Origin: Streptomyces sp. R44 | GTDB lineage: Bacteria; Actinomycetota; Actinomycetes; Streptomycetales; Streptomycetaceae | Length of the DNA stretch: 64,000 nt | Direction of reading: 5' to 3' | NCBI RefSeq assembly: GCF_041053105.1 | Contig: NZ_CP163444.1 | Coordinates: 7,658,501-7,722,500 of the forward strand | Shown: positions 1-7,451 of the stretch, in pieces | How positions within the stretch are numbered: the stretch's first letter is position 1 | Layout: each line of letters begins with the position of its first letter | The notes under the pieces: model-generated | Databases searched by the model: none | The model's input: the letters and a program-made list of their open reading frames with translations, nothing else | Told to the model about the DNA's origin: nothing | Made by a program: the position numbers and the translations under genes

Positions 1-2
1 GC

Positions 3-1262
3 GGCCGCTACGTCCGGATGTACGGCACCGGCCGCGGCACGCCGTACGGCTACTCCCTCTGGGAGTTCGAGGTGTACGGCGCGCCCACCGGCACCGGCGG
101 GGGCGGCGGCGGACCGGCCGTCCCCTTCGGCAGCCACCTCAAGCCCTACGCCGCCGGCATCCTGAAGCCCTCCGGCACCCAGGCGGCCCTCGACCAGAAG
201 GTCGTCGACTACTACAACAAGTGGAAGGCCGCCTTCGTCCGGCAGAACTGCGGCAACGGCTGGTACCAGATCATCTCGCCCGACGCCGACCACCCGTACG
301 TCGCCGAGGCCCAGGGCTACGGCATGGTCGTCACCGCCACCATGGCGGGCGCCGACCCGGACGCCAAGAAGATCTTCGACGGTCTCGTCAAGTGGAAGAT
401 CGACCACCCCTCCTCGGTCAACCCGAACCTCCTCGCCGCCGAACAGGACACCGCCTGCAAGAGCGTCAACGGCGGCGACGGAGCCACCGACGGCGACATG
501 GACGTGGCCTACGGCCTGCTCCTCGCCGACAAGCAGTGGGGCAGCACCGGCACGTACAACTACAAGGACCTCGCGCTCAAGCACATCGCCGCCATCAAGA
601 AGGACGAGGTCAACGCCACGACCAAGCTCCTGAAGCTCGGCGACTGGAGCAGCTCGGGCGACCAGTACTACTACATCTCCCGCACCTCGGACTGGATGGT
701 CGACCACTTCCGTGCCTTCCGCGCGGCCTCGGGCGACACCACCTGGGACACCGTGCGCAGCGCCCACCAGACGCAGATCTCCCGCCTCCAGTCCACCTAC
801 GCCTCCGGCACCGGACTCCTGCCCGACTTCGTCGTCGACACCAACACGACACCCAAGCCGGCCCCGGGCCAGGTCCTGGAGGACCCGAACGACGGCTCGT
901 ACTGGTGGAACGCCTGCCGTACGCCGTGGCGCATCGGCGACGACGCGGTGACCAGCGGCGACGCCACGTCCCTCGCCGCCGCCCGGAAGGTCAACGGCTG
1001 GATCAAGTCCAAGACCGGCGGGGACCCGAACAAGATCGCCATCGGCTACAAGCTCAACGGCACCCAGATCTCCTCGGGCAGCGAGGCCGCCTTCTTCGCC
1101 CCGTTCGCGGTGGCGGCCATGACGGACACGGGCAGCCAGGCCTGGCTCGACGCCCTGTGGAACAAGATGGTGGCGACCCCGGTCGACACCAGCAGCTACT
1201 TCTCGGCCAGCATCCAGCTCCAGGTCATGATCACGGCCTCAGGCAACCACTGGGTCCCGTAG
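3..1262 (+). CDS. Glycoside hydrolase family 8, secreted, 5' end outside window
   Basis: The frame is open from the first bases, so the N-terminus (signal peptide and most of an upstream domain) lies to the left. The first visible residues (YVRMYGTGR, then YSLWEFEVYG) are the typical last strands of an F5/8 type C (discoidin-like) carbohydrate-binding domain. A glycine-rich linker follows, then a GH8 (alpha/alpha)6-barrel catalytic domain to the stop. The general-acid glutamate is expected in VAEAQGYGM and the conserved aspartates in DGDMDVAYGLLLAD. GH8 enzymes are inverting endo-hydrolases of beta-1,4 chains (cellulose, chitosan, xylan, lichenan); the exact substrate cannot be told from sequence alone. 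It probably acts outside the cell. Its 3' end overlaps the convergent monooxygenase by 24 bp. Confidence in the GH8 call is high. Confidence 0.88.
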   Translation, partial: GRYVRMYGTGRGTPYGYSLWEFEVYGAPTGTGGGGGGPAVPFGSHLKPYAAGILKPSGTQAALDQKVVDYYNKWKAAFVRQNCGNGWYQIISPDADHPYVAEAQGYGMVVTATMAGADPDAKKIFDGLVKWKIDHPSSVNPNLLAAEQDTACKSVNGGDGATDGDMDVAYGLLLADKQWGSTGTYNYKDLALKHIAAIKKDEVNATTKLLKLGDWSSSGDQYYYISRTSDWMVDHFRAFRAASGDTTWDTVRSAHQTQISRLQSTYASGTGLLPDFVVDTNTTPKPAPGQVLEDPNDGSYWWNACRTPWRIGDDAVTSGDATSLAAARKVNGWIKSKTGGDPNKIAIGYKLNGTQISSGSEAAFFAPFAVAAMTDTGSQAWLDALWNKMVATPVDTSSYFSASIQLQVMITASGNHWVP

Positions 1263-2963
1263 CGGGGTGTCCCGCCGCACGGACAGGGCCCTGAGATAAC
1301 CGCTCAGGGCGGCGGCGGTACCCGAGAGCGGGAAACGGGCGCCGAGCTGCCCGTCAGGACGGACGACAAGACCGGTCGCGCCGTCGGGGAGGTAGAGCCG
1401 CGCGAACTCCCCGGCGGCGTCGCGGTACACGGGCACGGACGCGGCGGCGGGCCCGGCGGCTCCGGCTCCCGCCCCGGCGGCCGCGCCCCCGCCGGCGGAC
1501 TCGTCCGCGCCGTCCGCCTCCTCCGCGCCGGCCGCGAGGATCGCCACGGCCGGCAGGCCGGCGGTCTCCCGCGCCGCCGCGGCCGCCCCGGCCAGCTCGG
1601 CCCCGTCCGATCCGTACAGCACCACCACATGGCCGGGCCGCCCCCGCAGCACGTCGAGGAGACGCAGCGGATAGGCGGCGACCGGGGTGGTCAGACCCGA
1701 GCAGTCCGGGGCCCGGTCGCCCGGCTGGGGCGCGTCCTCGGGACCGTACCGAACGCCCGAGAGCGGACCGTCCCGGTGGCTCACCAGGAGCTGCGCCTCC
1801 CGCAGGAGCAGCGTCCGCCGGTCCTCGGGGTCGGCCTCGATCCCCCGTACGGCGTGCCGCACGGTCCGGCCGACCACCTCCTCGCCCACCGGACGGCGTT
1901 CGGCGTCATAGGTGCCGAGCAGCTCGGACCCGGCCTCGCCCCGCACCACGAGGGAGAGCTTCCAGGCCAGGTTGCAGGCGTCCTGCACCCCGGTGTTCAT
2001 GCCCTGGGCGCCGGTCGGCGGATGGATGTGCGCCGCGTCGCCCGCCACGAAGACCCGGCCCCGGCCGTAGCGGTCGACGATGCGGTGGCTGATCCGGAAG
2101 ACCGAGGACCAGCGAAGGTCCGACAGGTGCGCGGGGCGCGGGGCGAGACGGTCGACGACGGCCTGGAGGTCGGCGAGCCCGGGGACCCGCCCGCTCTCCG
2201 GCCCGTGCGCCACCCCGTCCGGCGGGGCCGCCCCCCGGGAGGCGGCGAGTTCCGGCGGGAGCCTCATCGACATCCGGTAGCGGCCCGCCCCCGGCAGGGG
2301 GATGCAGACCAGGACCTCGCCGGTGGAGCCGTCGGCGGCCCGCCGACCGGACCGGATGCCGTAGCCGTGGGGCAGGTCCCAGTCGGCCACGACGTCGCCG
2401 AGCATGTACTCCTCCTGGAACGCCCCGCCCTCGTAGGACAGGCCCAGCGTCTTCCGTACGACGCTGTGCGCGCCGTCGCAGCCGATCAGATACGGCACCC
2501 GCAGCTCCTCGCCGGCGCCGGACGCCGTGCGCAGCCGCGCGGTGACCCCGTCCCGGTCCTGGGTGAACGACTCCAGTTCGGTGCCGCGCTCGACGACCGT
2601 CCCCAGGCGGGCGACGTACTCCTCCAGGAGCCGCTCCGTCTCGTACTGCGGCAGCGCGGCGAAGCCGTAGGGCACCTCCGGCGGCATCGTGAGCTCGATC
2701 CGGTCCCGCTCGCGGCCGTCGACGTAGACCAACTGGCCGCGCAGCGGCACGGCGGCCTCCAGGACGGCGCGGACCAGACCCATCCGGTCCCACAGCTCCA
2801 GGGTGCGCGGCTGGATCCCGACCGCCTTGGCGTACGGAAGACGGGCCGGCAGGCGGTCGACGAGCCGGCAGTGCACACCGTGCCGGCGCAGCTCGGCGGC
2901 CGCGCTCAGGCCGACCGGACCCGCGCCCACGATCAGGACGTCGGTGGTGGTGCGGTGCGCCAC
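1239..2963 (-). CDS. FAD-dependent aromatic monooxygenase (PheA/TfdB family)
   Basis: The 574-residue protein has the class A flavoprotein hydroxylase layout. The dinucleotide-binding motif VGAGPVGLSAA lies near residues 11-21, the DG motif is in GCDGAHSVVRK, and the FAD-ribityl GD motif is in GDAAHIHPPTGAQGMN. A C-terminal thioredoxin-like domain follows, interrupted by an Ala/Gly-rich linker. Such enzymes use NAD(P)H and O2 to hydroxylate aromatic rings, including antibiotics (rifampicin- and tetracycline-type hydroxylases) and phenols; no substrate is suggested by neighbours. The GTG start is chosen because GGAGG sits 5 nt upstream and because the FAD motif then falls at the usual distance. 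The frame stays open further upstream, but that extension lacks homologous features. A GTG at 2978 is the alternative. It stands alone and is convergent with the GH8 gene. Confidence 0.85.
   Translation of the reverse strand: MAHRTTTDVLIVGAGPVGLSAAAELRRHGVHCRLVDRLPARLPYAKAVGIQPRTLELWDRMGLVRAVLEAAVPLRGQLVYVDGRERDRIELTMPPEVPYGFAALPQYETERLLEEYVARLGTVVERGTELESFTQDRDGVTARLRTASGAGEELRVPYLIGCDGAHSVVRKTLGLSYEGGAFQEEYMLGDVVADWDLPHGYGIRSGRRAADGSTGEVLVCIPLPGAGRYRMSMRLPPELAASRGAAPPDGVAHGPESGRVPGLADLQAVVDRLAPRPAHLSDLRWSSVFRISHRIVDRYGRGRVFVAGDAAHIHPPTGAQGMNTGVQDACNLAWKLSLVVRGEAGSELLGTYDAERRPVGEEVVGRTVRHAVRGIEADPEDRRTLLLREAQLLVSHRDGPLSGVRYGPEDAPQPGDRAPDCSGLTTPVAAYPLRLLDVLRGRPGHVVVLYGSDGAELAGAAAAARETAGLPAVAILAAGAEEADGADESAGGGAAAGAGAGAAGPAAASVPVYRDAAGEFARLYLPDGATGLVVRPDGQLGARFPLSGTAAALSGYLRALSVRRDTPLRDPVVA
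1288..1310 (+). terminator. Hairpin after the GH8 stop
   Basis: GCCCTGAG and CTCAGGGC form a perfect 8-bp stem around a 7-nt loop, 25 bp past the GH8 stop codon. It lies within the last codons of the convergent monooxygenase, so it would end GH8 transcription from inside the antisense gene. There is no U-tract, which is usual for Streptomyces. Confidence 0.5.
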
Positions 2964-3125
2964 GCGTGCCTCCAGCACTGGATTGCCCCCGGCGGATTCC
3001 CGTAGGGCCCGTCCGGCGACGCGCGTCGGAGCAGGCCCCAGGCCATCGTCACCCGCCTCCGCCGGGTCGGCGAGCGGTGCGGCCGTCCGGCGGGCCTGTC
3101 GGACCGGGCGGGTACCGTCGCGGCC

Positions 3126-3422
3126 ATGCTCGAACTGATCACTCCCACCGTGCGCCTGCACACGCGGACGATCGAGCGGTGCGGCGGCGTCCTGGAGGAC
3201 GTCCGGACGAGCGCGTACGGCACGAAGCGCCGGTACGGGATCACACCGCCCGGGCCGGCCCCCGCGCTGCCGGTCGTGCGCCCCGGCGGGATGCCCACGA
3301 ACGAACTGCGCGCCTGGGCCCGGGCGCAGGGCTTCGAGGTGCCGGACCGCGGCCGGGTGCCGAGCGAGGTCCGGAGAGCGTGGGAGCGGGCCACCGAGGA
3401 AGCCGCGGAGCGTGCCGAATGA
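3126..3422 (+). CDS. Small Lsr2-like DNA-binding protein
   Basis: The 98-residue protein ends in MPTNELRAWARAQGFEVP followed by DRGRVPSEVRRAWERA. This is the compact two-helix DNA-binding domain of Lsr2, the actinobacterial xenogeneic silencer, including the RGR loop that enters the minor groove of AT-rich DNA. The N-terminal 55 residues do not resemble the usual Lsr2 beta-hairpin oligomerisation domain, so this is not a standard Lsr2. It may be a truncated or domain-swapped paralogue able to bind DNA without forming filaments, or to modulate Lsr2. The gene is divergent from the monooxygenase with about 160 bp between them. The family call rests on the C-terminal motif; the role is inferred. 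Confidence 0.65.
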   Translation: MLELITPTVRLHTRTIERCGGVLEDVRTSAYGTKRRYGITPPGPAPALPVVRPGGMPTNELRAWARAQGFEVPDRGRVPSEVRRAWERATEEAAERAE

Positions 3423-3525
3423 TCCCGGAACCCCTGCCGGACGCCCGCACGGCCGCGATCGTCCTGCCCCGGTGGCCGTACGGGCGTGGGGAACCGGTCG
3501 GCGTCCCCGGGCGTCCGTCCCGGGC

Positions 3526-3882
3526 ATGAGCGAGAACCCGTCACAGGAATCGCGGGACCGGGCCGAGAGCGCCGTCGGCTGCCTGCTCGCCGTCGCCGGC
3601 GTCACGGTCGCGGCCGCCTTCGCGCTGCCCCGGGCCTCCTACAGCATCGAAGGCGGCTTCGAGTCGCACGCCCGCGACTGGAGCGTGATCCTCGTCGACC
3701 TGCCGCTCATCCTCTTCGCCGGACTCGTCCTCCCGCCGCTGACCTGGGCGGCCGCCGTCCGATGGCTGCGGCCCTGGACCGCGGCCCTCCTCTGCGTCGC
3801 CGTCGCGGGACTCGCCCTGTGGGGCCTCGCGGCCTGGTGGCATCCGCGACAGCCGGAACCCGGGTACGGGCCCGGCCTCTGA
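3526..3882 (+). CDS. Small membrane protein, unknown function
   Basis: The protein has 118 residues with three hydrophobic stretches (about residues 17-33, 56-75 and 80-101), so it is predicted to be an integral membrane protein with charged, non-hydrophobic ends. No catalytic or binding motif is visible. The ATG at 3526 is chosen because hydrophobicity begins soon after it; the frame is open further upstream but that part is not protein-like. It lies 103 bp downstream of the Lsr2-like gene on the same strand and is followed by a stem-loop. I do not recognise a family. Confidence 0.55.
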   Translation: MSENPSQESRDRAESAVGCLLAVAGVTVAAAFALPRASYSIEGGFESHARDWSVILVDLPLILFAGLVLPPLTWAAAVRWLRPWTAALLCVAVAGLALWGLAAWWHPRQPEPGYGPGL

Positions 3883-3905
3883 CGGCGCCTCGGCGGGGTA
3901 GCGTG

Positions 3906-3928
3906 CCCCCGGCGCGCCTCACCGGGGG
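3906..3928 (+). terminator. GC-rich hairpin
   Basis: CCCCCGG and CCGGGGG pair over 7 bp around a 9-nt loop, between the small membrane protein and the trmO-like gene. It is a plausible terminator for the upstream gene. Confidence 0.4.
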
Positions 3929-3961
3929 CGCGGCCACGACCACGAGAGGACGAGGAAGCCC

Positions 3962-4453
3962 ATGGCGCAGGAGCACGAGGAGCACACCCCGAGCACGGTC
4001 GTCTCGCAGCCCGTGGGGCATGTCGTCGGCGGGCGCGGCGAGGTGCGGGACGACGAGTGGGGGGACGTCGAGTCGATCGTCCGCCTCGACGGGGAGACCT
4101 ACGGCCCCGAGGCGCTGGCCGGACTCGACGCCTTCTCGCACCTGGAGATCGTCTACCACTTCGACCGCGTGAGCCCCGACGCCGTCCAGACCGGTGCCCG
4201 GCACCCGCGCGGCAACGAGGAGTGGCCGCTGGTCGGGATCTTCGCCCAGCGCGGCAAGAACCGCCCCAACCGCCTCGGCGTCTCCCGCTGCCGCCTGGTC
4301 CGCACGGACGGACTCGACCTCCATGTACGCGGCCTGGACGCCGTCGACGGCACACCGGTGCTCGACATCAAGCCGTACATGACGGAGTTCGGCCCCCAGG
4401 GACCGACCACCCAGCCCGCCTGGGCCGACGAGATCATGCGCCACTACTACTGA
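3962..4453 (+). CDS. TrmO/YaeB-family (UPF0066) SAM-dependent tRNA methyltransferase
   Basis: The 163-residue protein carries the hallmarks of the TsaA/TrmO beta-barrel family: LDAFSHLEIVYHFDRV in the middle, then ARHPRGNEEWPLVGIFAQR, RPNRLGVSRCRL and the DIKPYM segment near the end. E. coli TrmO N6-methylates t6A37 in threonine tRNA. The actinobacterial single-domain versions are shorter than the 230-residue E. coli enzyme and their tRNA targets are less certain. The ATG is preceded by GAGGAAG. It is transcribed alone, upstream of a two-component system that has its own promoter. Confidence 0.82.
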   Translation: MAQEHEEHTPSTVVSQPVGHVVGGRGEVRDDEWGDVESIVRLDGETYGPEALAGLDAFSHLEIVYHFDRVSPDAVQTGARHPRGNEEWPLVGIFAQRGKNRPNRLGVSRCRLVRTDGLDLHVRGLDAVDGTPVLDIKPYMTEFGPQGPTTQPAWADEIMRHYY

Positions 4454-4501
4454 GCCCCAGGGGCCACCGCCCGACGGTGAACCGACGTACGGAACCCGAA
4501 C

Positions 4502-4507
4502 TAGGGT
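4502..4507 (+). promoter_or_regulatory. -10 element of a likely leaderless promoter
   Basis: TAGGGT matches the Streptomyces housekeeping -10 pattern. It ends 6 nt before the GTG start of the response regulator, so transcription would begin at or next to the start codon. No purine-rich ribosome site lies in between, which fits a leaderless transcript. The -35 region (TGAACC at about 4478) is weak. Confidence 0.45.
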
Positions 4508-4513
4508 TGCCCC

Positions 4514-5191
4514 GTGCGTGTACTGCTGGTGGAAGACGACGAGCCGGTCGCGGAGTCCCTGCGGCGCGGACTGCTGCGCTACGGCTTCGAGGTGGAATGG
4601 GTCACCACGGGGACGGCGGGGCTCGCCGTCACCACCCCGTACGACCTGGTCCTGCTCGACCTCGGCCTGCCCGACACCGACGGGCTCGACGTCTGCCGGG
4701 CACTGCGCCGGCGCGGCGACGTGCCGATCATCGTGATCAGCGCCCGCAGCGACGAGACCGACCGGGTCGTCGGCCTGGAGATCGGCGCCGACGACTACGT
4801 CTCCAAGCCCTTCGGGGTGCGTGAGGTCATCGCCCGGATCAGGGCCGTGATGCGCAGGGTGCGGCCGGCGGAGCAGCCCACCGGACCCCAGCGGTACGGT
4901 GCCCGGCTGACCGTCGACCGCAAGGCGGCCCGCGTATGGCTGGACGAGTCCGAAGTGGCGCTCACGCCCAAGGAGTACGACCTGCTCGCCTTCCTCACCG
5001 AGGAGCCGGGCGCGCTGATGTCCCGCGAACAGATCATGGAAGCCGTCTGGGACGCCAACTGGTTCGGGCCGACCAAGACCCTCGACGTCCACGTGGCGGC
5101 GCTGCGCCGCAAGCTCGCCGGGGCCGTGACCGTCGAGGCCGTCCGCGGCGTCGGCTTCCGCCTGGTCGTGGAGCCCGTGGGCCGCCCGTGA
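4514..5191 (+). CDS. OmpR/PhoB-type response regulator
   Basis: The 225-residue protein has a receiver domain with the acidic pair D8/D9, phospho-acceptor D49 (in LVLLDLGLPDTDG), a conserved Ser/Thr region near residue 77 and switch lysine K98 (DYVSKPF). A winged-helix DNA-binding domain fills the C-terminal third (TPKEYDLLAFL and TLDVHVAALRRKL). It is the partner of the histidine kinase that starts inside its stop codon (GTGA overlap), so the two are translationally coupled. It presumably binds DNA when phosphorylated by that kinase. No target is evident; the signal is unknown. Confidence 0.93.
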   Translation: MRVLLVEDDEPVAESLRRGLLRYGFEVEWVTTGTAGLAVTTPYDLVLLDLGLPDTDGLDVCRALRRRGDVPIIVISARSDETDRVVGLEIGADDYVSKPFGVREVIARIRAVMRRVRPAEQPTGPQRYGARLTVDRKAARVWLDESEVALTPKEYDLLAFLTEEPGALMSREQIMEAVWDANWFGPTKTLDVHVAALRRKLAGAVTVEAVRGVGFRLVVEPVGRP

Positions 5192-6672
5192 TCAGACGCC
5201 TCATCGTCAGCTACGTGGCCCTGGTCGCCGTGGCGCTCGCCGCCTTCACCGTGCCGGTCGCGTTCACGCTCACCGCCCAACTGCGCGGCGACACCGAGGA
5301 GTCCGTGCGCCGCGAGGCCACGACCATGGCGCTGCTCCTCGGGGACGGCGACGCACCCGCCCGGCAGGCGCTCGCCCGGATGGCCGGGGCGTACGGGGAC
5401 GAGACCCCCGGGACCGTGGAGGTGGTGGCTGCCGACGGCCGGAGCGCCATGGACCCGCTGCCCCTGCCGGCACACCCGGACGACCCGGCGTTCGGCGCGG
5501 CGCTGGAACAGGGCAGGACCACCGTCGACTGGGGATCCCGGCTCGTCTGGGGACCCGAACTGATCGTCACCGTACCCGTGTACGCACGCCGCGAGGCGGG
5601 GGAGCCGGAGCGGATCGTCGGCGCCGTCCGCATCCGGTACGCCACCGCCGGCCTGAGCGACCGGCTGTGGCGGATCTGGGGCTTCCGGGCGATCCTCGCC
5701 GTCGGCGTGCTCGCGGTCGCCGCCGGACTCGGCGCGATCGTCGCCCGGCTGCTGACCAAGCCGCTGCGCCAGCTCAACGACATGGCCAGCCGGTTCGGCG
5801 ACGGCGACCTCACCGCCCGCTCGCCCGTCACCGGCCCGCAGGAGACCCAGACCCTCGCCCGCACGCTCAACCAGGGCGCCGAGCGCCTCGACACCCTCGT
5901 CGCCTCCCAGCGCATCTTCGTCGCGGACGCCTCGCACCAGCTGCGGACCCCGCTGACCGCGCTGCGCCTCTCGCTCGACAACATCGCGGACGGCGTCGAC
6001 GACGAGTTCGTCCGCGAGGACGTCGACCAGGCCACCGCCGAGGTCGTACGGATGAGCCGCCTGGTCAGCGGCCTCCTCGTGCTCGCCCGCGCCGAGGCCA
6101 AGGTGTCCGCACCCGAACCGCTGGCGCTGCGCGAACTGGTCGAGGAGCGGCTGCAGGTCTGGCGGCCGGCCGCCGACGAACGCGGGGTGACGATCGTCCT
6201 CACCGGCGACACCGAGGACCTGCCGCGGGTGCTCGCCGGGCCCGGAAACCTCGACCAGGTCCTCGACAACGTGCTCTCCAACGCCCTGGAGGTCTCCCCG
6301 GACCGGGGGACGATCACGGTACGGATGGAGGCGGGCGGCCCCGAGGAGGCGGTCCTGGAGGTCCTCGACCAGGGCCCCGGCATGTCCGCCGCCGAACAGG
6401 CCCGCGCCTTCGACCGGTTCTGGCGCGGCCAGGGACTGACCGGGCGCTCCGGCTCCGGCCTGGGGCTCGCCATCGTCAAGCAGCTCGTCACGGACGACGG
6501 CGGCGGGGTGGCCCTGAGGGACGCGCCGGGCGGCGGACTGTGCGTACGGATCGTGCTGCGAACGGTGGCCGAAGGCCCCCGGTGGATCAGCCCTAGGGCC
6601 TGTCTGACGATTCCCGCCGGGTCCGGGTCGTCCGGCACGCACGCTCGCCGCACGGCCGAAACGCCCAAGTAG
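5188..6672 (+). CDS. Sensor histidine kinase, C-terminus extended by a MITE
   Basis: The 494-residue kinase has TM1 near residues 7-29, a short extracytoplasmic sensor, TM2 near 168-189, a HAMP domain, the phospho-acceptor H250 (DASHQLRTPLT) and an ATPase domain with N box (DNVLSNALEVS), G1 box (DQGPGM) and G2 box (GSGLGLAIVK). The GTG start overlaps the regulator's stop. The coding sequence runs on into a repeat element at 6594, so roughly the last 25 residues (RACLTIPAGSG onward to the stop) come from the element and are low-complexity and unlike kinase sequence. The ATPase core is complete before that point, so activity is probably kept. Confidence 0.92.
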   Translation: MIRRLIVSYVALVAVALAAFTVPVAFTLTAQLRGDTEESVRREATTMALLLGDGDAPARQALARMAGAYGDETPGTVEVVAADGRSAMDPLPLPAHPDDPAFGAALEQGRTTVDWGSRLVWGPELIVTVPVYARREAGEPERIVGAVRIRYATAGLSDRLWRIWGFRAILAVGVLAVAAGLGAIVARLLTKPLRQLNDMASRFGDGDLTARSPVTGPQETQTLARTLNQGAERLDTLVASQRIFVADASHQLRTPLTALRLSLDNIADGVDDEFVREDVDQATAEVVRMSRLVSGLLVLARAEAKVSAPEPLALRELVEERLQVWRPAADERGVTIVLTGDTEDLPRVLAGPGNLDQVLDNVLSNALEVSPDRGTITVRMEAGGPEEAVLEVLDQGPGMSAAEQARAFDRFWRGQGLTGRSGSGLGLAIVKQLVTDDGGGVALRDAPGGGLCVRIVLRTVAEGPRWISPRACLTIPAGSGSSGTHARRTAETPK

Positions 6673-6761
6673 CTCCGCTACGAGGGCGTCCCGGCCGCAC
6701 GGCGATCGCACGCACCGGACGACCCGGCCTGATCCGGCGCGAATCGTCAGACAGGCCCTAG
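6593..6761. mobile_element. MITE-like 169-bp hairpin element with 21-bp perfect terminal inverted repeats
   Basis: Positions 6593-6613 and 6741-6761 are perfect 21-bp inverted repeats beginning CTAGGGCCTGTC. Each end has TA next to GGGCCTGTC, consistent with a TA target duplication of the kind made by IS630/Tc1-like transposases. The interior is also nearly self-complementary, with a small central hairpin GTAGC-TCC-GCTAC, so the whole element can fold as one long hairpin. It encodes no transposase. It supplies the stop codon region of both flanking convergent genes and could act as a bidirectional terminator. Confidence 0.75.
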
Positions 6762-7294
6762 ACCGGGAGCACCGAGGAGTGGTGGTTGACGATCAGCCAC
6801 CGGCCGTCGCGCTTCTCGTACACGTAGGTGTAGCGGGCGTCGACCGGCTTGGTGACACCGGTCTTCGGGTCGGTGAGGTGGAGGCGGTAGAGGCCGGCGT
6901 CGATCGCCGAGTCCGCGTCGAGGATGTTGATCTCCGTACGGATCTTCTCGCCCCTCGGCTTCTTCTGCAGGAAGTGCGCGAAGTAGTCGGCTATCTCCGC
7001 GTGGTCGGTGCGGATCCGCGGAGAGGCCGTCGGCAGCAGGACGGCGTCCTCGGCGTACAGGTCGGTGACCCGCTCCGGGTCGCCGGAGCGCAGCGCCGCG
7101 TTCCACCGGTCGAAGAGACCGGCGATCTCCCGCTCGGTGGCCTTGCCGCGCCGCTGGTCCTTCGCACCGGCCCTGACCTGCCGGTGGTCCTCCTCATCGG
7201 CCTGCGCCACGCCGACCCCGGCGACGAGGGTGCCGAGGGCGGCGACGGCGAGACCGCCGGCGAGGACGGCGCGGGTACGGGGCGTGCGCTTCAT
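6758..7294 (-). CDS. Secreted SnoaL-like/SgcJ-EcaC family protein (DUF4440)
   Basis: The 178-residue protein starts with a signal peptide (basic MKRTPRTR, hydrophobic core to about residue 32, AQA cleavage site). A single NTF2-like domain follows: IAGLFDRWNAALRSGDPERVTDLYAEDAVLLP, split here only for reading, marks the first helices, and a final strand reads RDGRWLIVNHHSS. Such domains bind small molecules or form dimers without a fixed chemistry; the SgcJ/EcaC annotation does not imply a known reaction. GGAG sits 8 nt before the ATG. The stop codon is the TAG at the terminal repeat of the MITE, so the original C-terminus may have differed slightly. Confidence 0.75.
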   Translation of the reverse strand: MKRTPRTRAVLAGGLAVAALGTLVAGVGVAQADEEDHRQVRAGAKDQRRGKATEREIAGLFDRWNAALRSGDPERVTDLYAEDAVLLPTASPRIRTDHAEIADYFAHFLQKKPRGEKIRTEINILDADSAIDAGLYRLHLTDPKTGVTKPVDARYTYVYEKRDGRWLIVNHHSSVLPV

Positions 7295-7451
7295 CAGAGG
7301 CTCCTGCTGCGAGTGAACGGGACCCGGACGCCGCTGCGTTCGGGCCCTGCCACTCTCGCCGCGCGCCATCCAGCCCCCGTACAGCGGACGTCAAGCGCCC
7401 GGCCAAGACTCGGGAAAAGCAGCCTCGGCCTCGGGCCTCCGCCGTGCGCCG

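Noticed and set aside
1629..3005. Long plus-strand open frame opposite the monooxygenase
   Set aside because: Typical shadow frame of a high-GC gene, with low-complexity sequence and no motif; the minus strand has the full flavoprotein pattern.
2964..3605. Upstream extension of the monooxygenase frame to 3605
   Set aside because: The extension is antisense to the Lsr2-like gene, is Arg/Pro-rich and lacks homologous features; a GTG with GGAGG at 2963 fits the FAD motif.
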